From Pontederia crassipes (taxonomy: Eukaryota; Streptophyta; Magnoliopsida; Commelinales; Pontederiaceae), in assembly GCA_030549335.1 (NCBI GenBank), contig JAUKPH010000017.1, positions 9,509,501 to 9,573,500 of the forward strand: a stretch of DNA of 64,000 nucleotides, in the 5' to 3' direction. The translations under genes were made by a program, and so were the position numbers. Shown here in pieces: positions 11,037-24,258 of this stretch. Numbering within the stretch: position 1 is the stretch's first letter; each line of letters opens with the position of its first letter. Under the pieces are notes generated by a model that saw only the letters and a program-made list of their open reading frames with translations, ran no database searches and was not told the DNA's origin.

Positions 11037-14000
11037 CACTACAGGAAAATGGGTCTTTAACGAAGGAATAAATGGTCGTTAATGATTGAATTTTGGTCAT
11101 TAATTATTATTAATGGCCGACATATTTTGGTCGTCACCCATCGTTATAGGCTCCGCCGTTAAAGATCAATAACGACGGAGCAAATGATCTGGTCGTTAAT
11201 AGGTATTAACGGCCACATGATTTCTTGTCGCTATAATACTTTCAGCGACAAGTCTTCTTGCCGTTAAAAATCTATTGACGACCAAGTTTAGAGTCATCTT
11301 TAATAATATTAATAACCAAAGATCTGGTCCTTAATACTTATAATGACTCAAGAACTTGGTCATGGTGACTCAAAACTTTTGTACTAAATATTTTTTTGGA
11401 CAATACAAATAATGCTTACCAACTATATTTTAGGAACAAGATGCATATTGATGATCAGTTGAACTCGATCGCTTGGAACAATGAACAAAATAACTAAGTT
11501 CTGAATGTTCATTCAAAATTTACATTGACATTTAACTTCCATTCACTTGTAACATATATTATAAGAAGGTCACTGCACAATCATTCATAATATTCAAGTT
11601 TGACAACATTTGCTCCTAACATTCTATTTTCTTGTGTCGATATCATGGTAGACATCCAAAATCTACAAAAGAAAAAAGTTGTAGCTTCAAGAAAACAAGA
11701 TGTGTTTTGACTTTCGGCCTCTATCTTCAAATGTGTTGCATACTTTGGAACTTGCAAAATTATAATATAAATGGTTATAATACTTACTTAAAATTTATAA
11801 TGAAAATGTGATAAAACACGACATATGACTCGTCTCATGTCTAAATATATATCATTGTATTTCATCTCAAAGGCAAATGATATCCTGTCATATTATAATT
11901 ATCATATGGGGGATTGTACATAAATGTGAAGAAAGAACTCTAAGTTAGTTAAAAAAAATCTCGAAAGATGCTTATGTAGGCTTAATTGCAACAACATGGT
12001 TGCAGCAATTTACAATAATGAGATACAATTGGAGTGAAAATGGCCATCCTTTGAACAAAGCTATAGAATGTTATTAACTATCTATGCTTATATCATATGC
12101 AAAACATACACAAATGAAGTAATCGATATCAAAGTTGCTAAGATAAGACAACTCACTTGGCCGATAAAGTGCTTTCCCATTATGCTTTAGTTAATTGGTT
12201 GTACAAAAGGAGATGATGGATATGTCCTTTTGGCATTTGCAACTACCTCTTCATTGATCAGTTAATATGGCATCTACATCTAACAGTTCTTCTGCAACTA
12301 ACATTTATGAAAATGAGTGAATGGAAAGCTTAGCACTAGATAAAAAGTGGATAACTCATCTAAATGACAAAGAGAAAACATTTATCTTCATGAAGAGGAT
12401 GTTTTTTGTATTAAAATTTCATGACATTCTAATGTAACGATTTTATGGAAGGGAAAGCAAATTTTTTCCTGCTTTAAGAAAGAAATAGAATGGGGAAAAC
12501 AAAGAAAGAAATAGGATAAACAATGGCAAATTCCTATTTTTTCATGAGATAGGATAAACAAAGAAAAATAGGATAAACAAAAAAAAAATAAAAGAAATCA
12601 AATAGGAAGCTTATTAGATGGCAAATTCCCACAATTAATTATTTCAAAATTTTCATGAGATTAAGCAACTTAGATTAGAAAAATATAGAAGATTAACTCC
12701 TTGGAGTAACAAAGAGAATTAAATTGGCTGGCCAAAAATAATAACAAAAAATTGGATGTTCTTATGTTTAAAACGTGTGCAGCTCCAGAAGATGTGCATC
12801 ATATTTTCATATTGCAACATAAAACATTTATCTAACCAAATTTTACTCCATAACCAAAAGAGAGGCATCAGTTGGACAAATAAGCCAAGGATTCAAGCAA
12901 AAGCTCCAAAGTATGGTCTCGGACTCTCGGTGAATCATTTATTTCTCCTCCTGGAGTTTTTGCTACAGTAGGTGTTGCCTTTCAATTGAAGGCCATGGCT
13001 GACAGCCCCCTCATATACTAGAATCTCTTGTGGCATCCAACATCACCAACTCCTCATCCTCGTCTCAGAAAGAATCATAATTCCTTTTTCTCCCTTGTAA
13101 ATCATCTCATTATTTACACTGCAGCAGCAGTAACTTGAGGCATACCCAACATCACCAACTTTTCCCATCCTCATCTTAGAAAAGAATCACAATTCCTTAA
13201 TTTTTTTCCCTTCTAAATCATCCCATGCATTGTTTTCGCCATATCATATTGCTGTAAATATTCAGCAAAAGAAAATAGGAAAACTACAAAAGCAGAACAT
13301 TCAACAGAAAATAATATAGGACATTTTAAATAGGAAAAAGCTCCCACTGCACGAAGAGTGGCAAAGATCCACCATTTACCTTGGAGTTAGATGTCGCCAG
13401 ATGAAGGAATTCACTCTTAGTGCCTGCTTTGGATGTTTCCTCCTCCCTCTTTCCCTCCCTCCCTCTCTCACCATCCCACTCATATGTACACAAATGATGC
13501 TAAACATCCCCAACAGCAACACAACGATCTTCGACATCAACCAAAACCCTTATTCCTTTCGTCACCACCTCACCCTTCGGTTAACATCCTGTCCAGATTT
13601 ATCCCAATATCTTCAAGACCTAATTTTTCCTCCATCATCTGACTACCACCTCTTCAACCATGATCTCCTCATCCCTACTTGCGCTTCTTCTCAACGAGTG
13701 TGACTGAGCAAAAATTGTGGTTGGGCGAACATGGGGCTGCCTTGGTTCGGAGATGATCCCAAAGAGCCTTGCCATCAATGGATTTGGTGATCTGATGCGA
13801 GCCATGGGACAAAGAAAGGAGGAGACATGAGGAACAAAATGGAAGGAGTTTGCAGATTTGGGAAAAAGAAACAAGGACCCAAAGAGCAGATAATGAGGAG
13901 GAAGAATCAATAAGTTTTTTTTTCATTTAGGTTTTCAATCATACAGTGAATCTTTATTGATCACCAAGGAGAACATCGGACGGTAAGAGAAATTTAATCA

Positions 14001-14292
14001 AGGAAGATTATATTTAGTTAAATTTTCAATTATTATTAGCTATAATTTTTTATTGACAATTTTAATGATCTTTAATCACCTAAAATCATATTCTATATCA
14101 TTAACGACCAAGAAACAAGATGTCGTTGTTGACTATTTTTAACGACGAGAACTACATTTTTTTGCGACCATCCATTTCACTTGTCGTTATTGACAAGCGT
14201 CTTAGAGACTAGATTTATTTATGCAAAAATAACGACCGATTTTACGGTTGGTCATTGAAAGGAGGTCATTAATGATCACTTTTCTTGTAGTG
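11037..14292. mobile_element. Non-autonomous CACTA (En/Spm) DNA transposon
   Basis: The left end reads CACTACAGGAAAATGGGTC and the right end is the complement of CACTACAAGAAAAGTGATC, typical CACTA termini. A 3-bp duplication AAT flanks both ends (11034-11036 and 14293-14295). Both subterminal regions (about 11050-11350 and 14040-14290) carry many copies of a GGTCGTTAA / AACGACC-type motif in both orientations, as expected for transposase-binding subterminal repeats. No transposase ORF is seen in the 3.26 kb, only short frames without domains, so it would depend on an autonomous element elsewhere. The central 13400-13920 part is less AT-rich and may be captured DNA. Confidence 0.9.
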
Positions 14293-14295
14293 AAT

Positions 14296-16683
14296 AAACA
14301 CGTTCTCAATCGAAAACATGTAAAAAAAATTGCACTACAAATGTACGTTTAGTTTTTTTTTTTTTCATTTTTGTTTTTCATCCATGAGTATCCATGGTTA
14401 TAAGCATCTAAGTAGTTTAGCATCTAAGCCAAAATATATGTTGGCTTGGAACTTGGCTATATATCCGACAAAATGTGATCATTCAATGGATTCACACAGT
14501 TTTAGTCGTTCATTCAATTAATTTCTTTGTCATTTATAGCATGATTATTCATTCATAAAAAAATAAATATATGGTTCTTTAAAGATTATTGACTTAGACT
14601 TTTATTGATACATTGGTGATTCAACCACTTAATGTCTTGTCAATTATGTCATAATATTATTAATCTCATGATGCATACATATTAATAAGGTCTGGCATTT
14701 CAAAAAGTAACCATGTGTAATGACCCAGCTTTTTAGAAAAGACAGGAGAAAAGTCATTATTAAAGAAATTATATGATCACGTACATCCAATTATTGCCAT
14801 GTCCCTCTGTCTCTTTCCAAAGACTCATGCCAACATTTTATATCGTTACCTATTCTCTCTCTCCCTCATGCTAGTTTCTTCGTTCTCACGATTACAACAT
14901 ACACGATAGTGGAATGGATTAATAAGCAAGAGACGACCGCATAATGGAGTGAATAGTACGTAACAAGTGCAAAGTGAGGAGGAGAAATAAGGCGAGGATG
15001 TTAAAGGAGGAGTGCAAGAAGGATCTAATAGGAAAAAATGAATATGTTTAATATGGATTTCCTCCCATGATGATAATATGAATTTAGATAGATTTCTCCT
15101 CAAAATAATTATGAATCAAACCCTAGCAAGTTTTCTTATGATGCTTATTAAATGGAAAGACATGATAGTTCATTGCAATTGTCTTTCTAATCACACAGAT
15201 GACTAAGGACTGTCATGACAAGCAATGTCGCACCAAGGCACATCTCTCTCATGCATCATCACACAAAGCGACATCACACCAAACACACGGCGTGCCCATG
15301 CGTGGTCACGACAAGCAAGGTAATGAATGTCACATACAAATTAATAAGCTCCACTATTCCTAACATTTGAAAAAGTAACATCATGATTTATGACAATCTA
15401 GATTGATTTATGAAATGAGCAATGAATGTGCCAAAGTCGTGCATTGGAGAATGTAGCATTTTCAAAATATAGTCACTACACTATCAACTTAACTAACTAA
15501 TTTCTTGTGATTCATAGTTTCATACTATTATCATATTATTGATTAATACATAATGAACAATTGTTTATTTTTAAAAGGTTCTAATTTTATCTTATCGTTA
15601 AAAATTCAATCAAAAGATAGTATACAAATATACATGTATAGTATGTTACTTTGAATGTAAGTTGGAGATCTAAGCCACTAGACAAATGTGACAATTGACT
15701 AAAGAACTTTAACTAAAATTTCATGTACGAATATATCATCTCTTAGTCAACTAATTTATTGCCATGTATAAGATGACTATTCTATTAAGATATTCATGAT
15801 AGATAGATATATTACAAAGTTACACATCCACTCTCATTAATGAAAAGAAAGCATATAAAATATTAAAATAATTTTCCTTATCCTTATGTAAACCTCAAAG
15901 GCTTAACCATCCGATCAAATTTAATCAGTTAAGGTCGTTGAGTATGAGTCCATTGCCTAGGCAAACAAATAATTTGCTATTCATAATAGATATACTAGAA
16001 AATTATGAAGATGGAATTTGGAAATGTTTAACGACATAAGTTGTGTTTTATCACTATCTTGATCAAGTGTTACCCAAATAATGTAACTTGAATATTTCTG
16101 CAATTAATTCGACAAGATGCTAAAATCTTTACATCCTAAGACATTGGCAATTCAACTAATTAACTTAGTGTCATATATGACATGATACAATTCCAAAACT
16201 ATTAGAAATTTATAATTAAAGTAACATGATTTTTCTAATCAAAACATGTAATAAAATAACTATACACATAACAAAGAGGTGTAGGAAGGTGCACATCCAA
16301 TGTGTGCAGCCCATTTAGACTCATTAACTTACAACTTAATGATACACATAAATTATAAGAGACTACATAGGGTTGCATGCATTAGGATTGCATATTCCCT
16401 TTTCCCATGTCTAAAAGTAGTATCTTATGAATGTACATTGGAGAATTTTGCTATCCGACAAATTGGGGCAATTTAACCATCATACGTTATTGTCAGTTCA
16501 ACTAATTAATTAATCTACTTCCATTTGTAATATGATTAGGACTTGCAATACATGCATACTAGAAATTTTAGCATTGTTAACAGTTTAAGAATCATCATGA
16601 TTTATCATAGCTCATGGCATGCATGCAATGAAGATTATTAACAATCATCATGATTTATCTTAGTTCAATCCACAGTGTGTTTC
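14296..16683. other. Intergenic AT-rich region, possibly a degenerate 5' LTR
   Basis: A TGTAATGACCCAGC string near 14716 resembles a gypsy LTR start, and CCACA just before the primer-site-like motif at 16684 could be its end. I could not align this interval convincingly with the 3' LTR at 30862-33618, so the assignment is weak. No gene is seen. Confidence 0.25.
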
Positions 16684-16695
16684 GTATCAGAGCCA
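16684..16695 (+). other. tRNA-iMet primer binding site-like sequence
   Basis: GTATCAGAGCCA matches the core of the plant retrotransposon site TGGTATCAGAGCC. It would mark the start of an internal region running to the right, consistent with the plus-strand gypsy remnants further on. Confidence 0.45.
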
Positions 16696-17392
16696 CTCCA
16701 CGTGGACCTCTGTGCATGGTGGGGTGCGATCACTCAACGAGGGCGTTGAGTCCCCTAAGGAGGTAAGGGTGCATGAGGCATGCTTTGGATTAGTCGCACA
16801 TGTATAAGTCACGGGAGAAATGCTGGGTATATATGAGAATATGTCATTTACCAGGTGTGATGCATTTTGAGAAAACCGTGCGGGCCGAGACCTAGAGCGG
16901 ACAATATCACACACTGGTCAGGATTATGTAGACAATATGATTTAAGTTTAAGGTTATGTGATATTATTTGTATTAGATTGATAGTGCATGCTTTTGATTA
17001 TTTTTCATATTTTATATTTTGAAGGTGTAAAGATATTACCACATGAGTAATGTGGCGAGGGACAATTTGATATTATTGACATTTGTAAATTTGCTCCGCC
17101 TGACGGTCGACCTATTAGGAGTTCATTTTCATCTCATGCATCATGCATTAGTACAGGGTGTGGCATTTTATGCCAATAATGATCCTCCCTCTGTGATGAT
17201 GTGATCATATTGAGTCCATCAATAATGTTTCATGATGACAATGTTAAGGATCAAACTATTGATTAATTCCTTGCAAAAAGATATAAATGAATATGGAGTA
17301 AAAGTAGCTGAATATGAAATGATGACAGAGTTCATTTCTTTAAATATCTAAGACTGTAGTGTCTTACTTGAAGTGGATTGACTAGTTCATCA

Positions 17393-18420
17393 TGTAGGAT
17401 CGAAAGCACCAAGAGGGGGGGGGGGGGTTGAATTGGTGAAATTAAATTTCCAAAAATTCACCTTCGGAGAAAAACGATAAAACCGATCATAATCAAATAA
17501 AGATAATGCATAGATGAAAAACAAAGAACAAACACAAGAAGGCACGATATGTTGACGAGATTCGGCCTAACACTTTGGCCTACGTCCCTGCTCCGACTTC
17601 TCGACTTCGAGACCGTCGGAAATTCACTATCTTTCTCTTTTCTTGTAGGGAGAGAACAACCCTCTTAATACAACTACGTCTTCTTCTCCGCTCAAGAGGA
17701 AAGGCACACCCCACTTACAAGGAGCTCTCAATCTCACTATATTTCAGAAAGTGAATGTTTTCCTCTAACTCTTTTCTTTTACAAAACTTTTTTTTCACAC
17801 TCAAAGCTAAGAAAAGAAAAAGGGAAGAAATTGTAATTCTATGCTCAAAAACTTGAGAGGAGCTCTAGGATGTTCCTTCTTGCTTGGATGAATTTTCTTC
17901 AGGCTTTGGCACTCCTTTTATAGGCTCCTAGGGGTGAGAATTCGTTCAAAAGGTCTCCCCCAATTTTCTTCTTCAAATTCTAGTCGTTACTGTTCATTTG
18001 ACTAAAGGGTCGGTCGATCGCTAAGATGGACCGGTCGACCGATCTATGTGACCGTTGTCTTATTTCTTCACTTTGACTCTGTCCGGTCGATCGGTCCTTC
18101 GACCGATACAACGACCGGTAATGTCTCGACGTCGACTGGTCTATATTGCTGTCGACCGGTCTATCGACCGGTGTAGTCTCGACGTCGGCCGGCATCTTCT
18201 CGTCTTTTCTTCCACCAAATATCAATCGACCGGTGCTTCTGGTCGGTCGACCGATGGGTCGACCGGTCGTGCTGAAAACTTTTCTTCCAACTTCAAATTT
18301 GGCGATTTCTTCGGCGAATCTGTTCATATCAATTCTACACCTGCATTATCACTACTTGAGCATAGATTAGTAACTTTATGTCCATTTTAATTTGTTATCA
18401 TCAAAACATAGGATTCAACA
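17393..18420 (-). repeat. 3' LTR of the SIRE element (left in window)
   Basis: The 1028-bp LTR includes a run of 14 or so G at about 17415-17428 and a GGTCGACC-type array at about 18005-18270. It retains a segment of about 31 bp near 17965-17995 that the other LTR lacks. Confidence 0.95.
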
Positions 18421-18435
18421 ATCTCCCCCTTTTTT
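18421..18435 (-). other. Polypurine tract of the SIRE element
   Basis: The minus strand reads AAAAAAGGGGGAGAT directly before the 3' LTR. Confidence 0.9.
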
Positions 18436-18855
18436 ATGATGGCAAATTAATTGGACGATAAGGAGAAGAAAGAATTGAAATGAAATGTAAGTTTTACATA
18501 GAAAGTAATAAACAAGCTCCCCCTACATTCATGCGTATTTAACTTTTTCTCCCCCTAAATCGATGGCATTTATAGTTCAATAATTGATATGACGAGAAAT
18601 AAATATGAAATCAAAGGTGAAATAAAAAAAGTCATCACATAAGAAAAGTCATTTCATTACATAGTCAATAAAATATCATGCACTAACAAATGTGACTGAA
18701 GTCACTACAAAATGGTGCACGATGCAAATGTGACAGAAGTCACTACAAAAATGGTGCATGATATGCACGATACAAATGTAAGCACTAAGACACATAACAT
18801 ATATCGTCCTAGACTTCTCCCCCTTTTGACATTATCAAAGAGGGAGACAACCAAA

Positions 18856-20183
18856 CTACTCGTTATCGGGACTATCATCCTCACGAGCTATAGGCAGAAT
18901 AAAACCCTGTGATGCGTAGTATGCCTGTAGTGAACCGACAAGGTAATGAGAATCACGCTCCATCCGTCGAACACGTCGATCCATCTGAGTCACACGCTGA
19001 TCTATGGCAGCCACCTGATGTGAAAGAGCTGTGAAGTCATAGGTGCCGTGGAAGTCTGAAGTACTGTGCTGAGAAGGACCAAACTGCTCAGCGGGTGCCG
19101 ATGGTGGCGGGAAGCTAGGGTCAGCCTCCTGAGTGTCCATCGGTGCTGGCTCACCATCTGTGGCATCATCTCTATCGTCAGAATCTGGTGCTGCCTGCTC
19201 ACTAAACTTAAGTCATATCTGGTGTAAAGTCCCGGAACCAATGACGTCGGTGGGACGAGTTCGAATGTACTCCTCGTCAGCAGGGATGTCGACACCAAAG
19301 TGGAGTAAGATCTTCGTGATCCAAGCACCAAAATATAAGTGGTGCCATCCACGAGCAGCAGAAGAGATCTTCTGAAAGGTGTAGTCCATGTGATAGAACA
19401 CATAATGACCGAAATGTAGAAAGGAGGCATCACGGATACAGAGACAGTGAAGAAAGAAGAGATCGAAGTGAGTGACCTCTGTATAGTGCCCGGCTTGAGT
19501 AGTGATCATTCGGCTAAGGAGATGATGTGCCATTTTCATCAGTGGATGAAGATGACGATAGGCCGTTTCGACAATATATTGGACGTCTTGTCTAGAAAAA
19601 TGGTTTGAATACCATCTGAGATGGGAAGATAGTCCGAAGGCCAACCATGAGTGACAAATGAGTAAAGACCAGGTAATGGGCACGCAACCCCAAAAATATG
19701 ACAAAGATGGTCTGGATCAAAACGAATGGGCATGCCAAGGACATAGGTAATAATAGCCTCTCGAGTGATTGTCATGTTCGCATAAAAATGACGAACAAGA
19801 CGAGGGTACACACGCTCCGTGAGGGAAAGAAGTGGCAGCCAACCAATGGTTGCGAACATCTCTTGAACATCTGGAATGTTCAGAGCATCCCAATCAATGG
19901 TATAGGCATGCTGGACTTCGCGAGAGGCGTACAATGTGTCGAACCTGACAGAGACGTCCCGAGTGACAAACAAATGACTATCAAACTCAGGGGACTGGGA
20001 AGAGGATGGTTGACGAGTACGTCCACGGGATCGTCCTCGTCCACGGCCTTGTCCACGTTGGACAGGCAAGGGTTCGGGTTCAGGTTCTGGTGGGTGGATA
20101 TGAATTGTACCACCGAAACCGGGGAAACGATGACGACACTGAAAGACCATCCGAACATGATAATGTCTATCATCGTCGGCCAT
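18856..20183 (-). pseudogene. SIRE third ORF (envelope position), plant transposon-protein-like
   Basis: Downstream of pol, where SIRE elements carry an extra ORF, a frame starts with ATG at 20181-20183 (MADDDRHYHVR). It has an Arg/Gly-rich patch (RGQGRGRGRSRGRTRQ), then a domain with FATIGWLPLLSLTERVYPRL, VRHFYANM, TYVLGMPIRFDPDHLCHIFG. This resembles the Pfam family called putative plant transposon protein, from memory. A frameshift near 19610 moves the reading to a segment with QDVQYIVETAYRHLHPL and FLHCLCIRDASFLHFGHYVFYH. A TGA near 19212 then interrupts the frame before the acidic C-terminus with a short heptad-like helix (VAAIDQRVTQMDRRVRRME). The product would be about 440 residues. 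I see no signal peptide or clear transmembrane segment, so a true envelope role is not supported. Confidence 0.65.
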
Positions 20184-21005
20184 GGGATTCAACAATGGTG
20201 GTCTGAGGTGAACGAGAGGTCGGAAAAGAACTATGGTGAATGTCGGAAGGAGTGTGTCGGGCTGCCGAGTTTGAAGAGGGTCGGAAATCGAGGAGCAGAA
20301 GGTCAGCGGGTCGTCGGAATTTGTGTTTCCGATGAACGATGAGAGAGAGATGGCTGGCGAAGAGAGATCGGCCGTGAGAGATAGAGAAAGGCCGGCGGGA
20401 AGGTCGTCCGGTGGTGGCAGTGCGACTGGCCGGAGAGAGAGAGAGTGGCAAAGGAGAGAGAGAAGGCCGACGGTGGCAGGGCGCCGGAGAGTGAGAGAGA
20501 GAGATGGGTCGGCTGGAGAGTTGGCCGGAGATTTGGCCGAAGAGTTGGCCGAAAAGAGAGTGAGGAAGAGAGAGTCGAAGATAGAGCGAGAGAGGGAGAG
20601 AGAGTTGATCGAGGAGGAGGCGGCCGGTCGCTGGAGTCCGGTGATCGTAGGGTTTGCCGGAGGGGGAAGGTTGTCGGCTGGCCGGAGGTTGGTCGGTGAT
20701 TGTTTGGCAGGAGCGACGGTCGCGTGGAAATGGGGATTAGGTCGACCGATTTGAGCGGTCGACTTCTTATAGCTCACGATTTTGGCATATATCGGTCGAC
20801 CAGACATGCCCCGCGGTCGATCGGACACTTCTTTTCCAAACATATCATATAGCGGTCGCTTCGATGTCAGCCGATCGCTGTATATACCGGTCGACCGGTT
20901 TCGTCATATCGGTCAATCGATCATTTGTATTCGTGTTGAACCTTCTATTGTATTCGACAGGTCCTTTCAGGCGGTCGACCGGTCCTGCAAGTAGATCGAC
21001 CGATC
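20184..21005 (-). other. SIRE internal spacer: purine-rich tract and GGTCGACC array
   Basis: Between RNase H and the third ORF, 20340-20640 is dominated by GAGAGA and GGCCGG strings and 20740-21005 by GGTCGACC-type motifs. The open frame across it is low complexity (SLSLS runs) and I do not regard it as coding. Confidence 0.55.
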
Positions 21006-21171
21006 CCTGTAGTTTTCAAATTTTGAACCATTTAAACTCATTAAAATCATAAAAATCATATTCCAAAAAAGATCATACAAATGTAAGTGTTGTGCAACAC
21101 TTTTAATGTTCAATTCATGTCAAAAGTGATATTGTATAATCAAGTCACTTTTAGTTTGAATTGATATGCAA

Positions 21172-24100
21172 TCAAGAGTTAATCATTCCTAATTCCCTTC
21201 TAAGCATGCAAAATCGTTCTTCACTTAAGGGTTTTATAAATATGTCTACAAGTTGAACTTCAGTGGACACATGTTCAATGGCAATGTTCTTAAGGGACAC
21301 ATGTTTTATAATGAAATGATACCGTAAATCAATGTGTTTAGTCCTAGAGTGTTGAATTAGATTTTTGGTCATTTCTATAGCACTTGTGTTATCGCACTTC
21401 ATGGGTACATTTGAACAATTTACACCATAATCAAGTAATTGTTGTTTTACCCATAGTATTTGTGCACAACAACTACCGGCGGCTATATATTACGGTAGAA
21501 AGTGCGATGGAGTTTTGTTTCTTGCTAGCTCATGAAATGAGAGAGCTACCAAGAAAATAACACATTCCACTAGTGCTTTTTCTATCAACTTTACACTCGG
21601 CAAAATCCGCAACGGTGTAGGCATGCAATTCAAATGGGGAATTTCTATCATACCAAATGCCTAAGTCACTTGTATTTTTAAATAATGCAATATTCTTTTT
21701 ACAGTAATTAAGTGCGATTCTTTGGGGGTGGATTGAAACCTAGCACACAAACACACACTAAACATTATATCCGGTCTAGATGCCGTCAAGTAGAGCAAAC
21801 CACCAATCATACCTCTGTACCTTTTTTGATCAATGGACTTGCCTTTTTCATCTTTATCTAATTTTGTAGTAGTGCTCATAGGAGTTGTGCTCGGCTTACA
21901 TTCGTTCATCCCGAATCTTTTGAGTAGTTCCCTTGTATATTTTTCTTGATTAAGAAAAATACCTTCCTTGGATTGTTTTACTTATAGGCCTAGAAAGAAT
22001 GTGAGTTCTCTTACAAGACTCATTTCAAATTCTTGTTGCATAAGAGTTTCAAACTCTTTGCATAGGCATTCATTAGTAGCGCCATAAATAATATCATCAA
22101 CATAAATGTGAACTATTAAAATATCATTTTTAAAATGTTTTAAGAACAATGTAGTATCAACTTTCCCTTTTTGAAAATCAATTTCAATTAAAAATGAACT
22201 CAATCTTTCATACCAAGCTCGAGGGGCTTGTTTCAATCCATAAAGGGCTTTTGAGAGTTTGAAAACATGATGTGAAAAATCTGGATTTTCAAAATCTTGA
22301 AGTTGTTCGACATAAACTTCCTCATTTATAAAACCATTCAAGAAAGTCGATTTAACATCTATTTGAAAAAGTTTAAAACCTTTATAGCATGAAAAAGCCA
22401 AAAGCATTCGAATTGCCTCAAGTCTAGCAACATGAGCAAAAGTTTCATCAAAATCAATCCCTTCAATTTGTGAGTAACCATTGACCACTAATCTAGCCTT
22501 GTTCCTCACAATGACACCATTTTCATCTAACTTGTTTCGAAAGGCCCATTTGATTCCAACGATACGATGGTCCTTGTGTCTTTCTACAAGTTTCCACACT
22601 TGAATTCTTTTAAAGTTATTTAATTCTTCATGCATTGCATTTATTCAATTTGGATCTTCAAGTGCTTCATCTATATTGTTGGGCTCATAATTTGCAAGAA
22701 AAGTCGAAAACGCACATAGATTTTTTAAAGAATTTCTAGTTTTTATGCCTTCATTTAACTTACCTATAACTTGATCAAGTGGGTGTGATGAGGCATGTCT
22801 CCAATTTCTTGGGATTATTTGATTATCTTCTCTTTGAGGTACTTCCATTTCTTCCACCTTTGGAGTGTTATCTTTTGTTTCTTCTATGTCCACACTTCAA
22901 GTTTTCTTTGTACTTAAACTATTTCTTCATCATTATCCTGTGCTTGTTTGCTCAAAGAATCATTAATTTCATTAAATTTAACATTAATAGACTCTTCAAC
23001 AACTAATGTTCTTTTGTTGTATACTCTATAGGCTTTACTTGTATTAGAATAACCAAGAAAAATACCATCATCACATTTATCGTCAAATTTGCCTAATTTA
23101 TCTTTAATGTTCAGGATATAACATTTACATCCAAAAACTTTAAAATAGGATATGTTTGGTTTCTTACCAAATAGCATTTCAAAACATGTTTTCTTTTCAA
23201 AAGGTCTAAGTATAATTCTATTGAGAACATAGCAAGATGTGCTTACGGCTTCCGCCCAAAAGTATTTTGGTAATTTACTTTCATTTAAGATTGTTCTAGC
23301 CATTTCTTGTATAGTTCTATTTTTTTTTCTACTACACCATTTTGTTGAGGTGTTCTAGGAGTGGAAAATTATGAGTAATTCCATTTTCTTCACAAAATAA
23401 TTCAAATTTATGATTTTCAAATTCTCCTCCATGGTCACTTCTAATTTTTGAAATCTTTTGTTCAAATTCGTTTTGAACTCTTTTTGTAAATTTGGAAAAC
23501 ATGTTTAGTGTCTCATTTTTACTAGCGAGAAAATTGTACAAGTGAAACGAGAGAAATCATCAACAATTACAAATACATATCTTTTTCCTTCTAAACTAGT
23601 CACATCAATAGGCCCAAACAAATCAAGATGTAAAAGTTCCAAGGCCCTATGAGTACTAATAACTCCTTTTAATTTAAAAGAACTTTTGGTTTGTTTACCT
23701 TTTAAACATGAATCACAAATATTGTTTTTTTCTCAAATTTGATCTTAGGTAAGCCTCTAACCATTTCATGATTTGAGAGTTTATTTAGCAATTTGTAATT
23801 TGCATGTCCTAATCTCCTATGCCACAAGTTTATGTCATCATGCATGACACTAAGACATTTTTCATTTTTCAAGTTATCAAAATCAATTTTGTATACATTA
23901 TTGTATCTAAATCCCATGTGTAAAACTTTGTTATTTTCATCTAATATCAAATATTTGTCCTTCTCAAATTTAACTAAATAATTTTTATCACAAAGTTGAC
24001 TTATGATAATTAGATTATGTTTTAGATTTTCAACAAGCCAAACATTTTCTAAATACACTTTGTCATTCTTACAAATATTACCTATATCAATTACTCTTCC

Positions 24101-24202
24101 TTTGCTGTTGTATCCAAAAGTGACTTTACCTCTATTTTTCTTTTCCAAATTGATGAAATTTGGGGCATCGCCGGTCATATGTTTTGAGCATCCACTATCC
24201 AA
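21172..24202 (-). pseudogene. SIRE pol: protease, integrase, reverse transcriptase, RNase H
   Basis: In order: protease MDSGCSKHMTG (about 24200), GAG-pre-integrase LWHRRLGHANYKLLNKLSNH (about 23830), integrase core with KIRSDHGGEFEN (about 23440) and PKYFWAEAVSTSCYVLNR (about 23250), RT with WKLVERHKDHRIVGIKWAF, QIDVKSTFLNG (Ala to Ser), LYGLKQAPRAWY and YVDDIIYG (22635-21982), then DKDEKGKSIDQKRYRGMIG (about 21840) and the RNase H end KHIDLRYHFI (about 21320). At least six breaks, both stops and frameshifts, separate these pieces. Confidence 0.9.
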
Positions 24203-24258
24203 ATACTATTTACCTTCATTGTACATAGAAGCTTCATACAAGAAAGAAGTTAGGAGTT

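Noticed and set aside
13401..13926. Overlapping 80-100 codon frames inside the CACTA element
   Set aside because: Frames on both strands overlap and are Ser/Pro/Leu rich from pyrimidine tracts. No transposase motifs.
14716..16683. Full 5' LTR of the gypsy element
   Set aside because: Start-like and end-like strings are present, but no convincing alignment to the 3' LTR at 30862-33618 could be made by eye, so it is kept only as a weak possibility.
17980..18390. Open frames rich in Arg, Ser, Thr and Asp across the SIRE LTR
   Set aside because: They arise from the GGTCGACC array, which translates as repeated DRSTGR-type peptides in several frames. The same occurs at 26466-26924, 37133-37438 and 47131-47464.
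20323..20754. 143-codon plus-strand frame rich in Arg and Glu
   Set aside because: Translation of a GAGAGA-rich tract antisense to the SIRE internal region; low complexity only.
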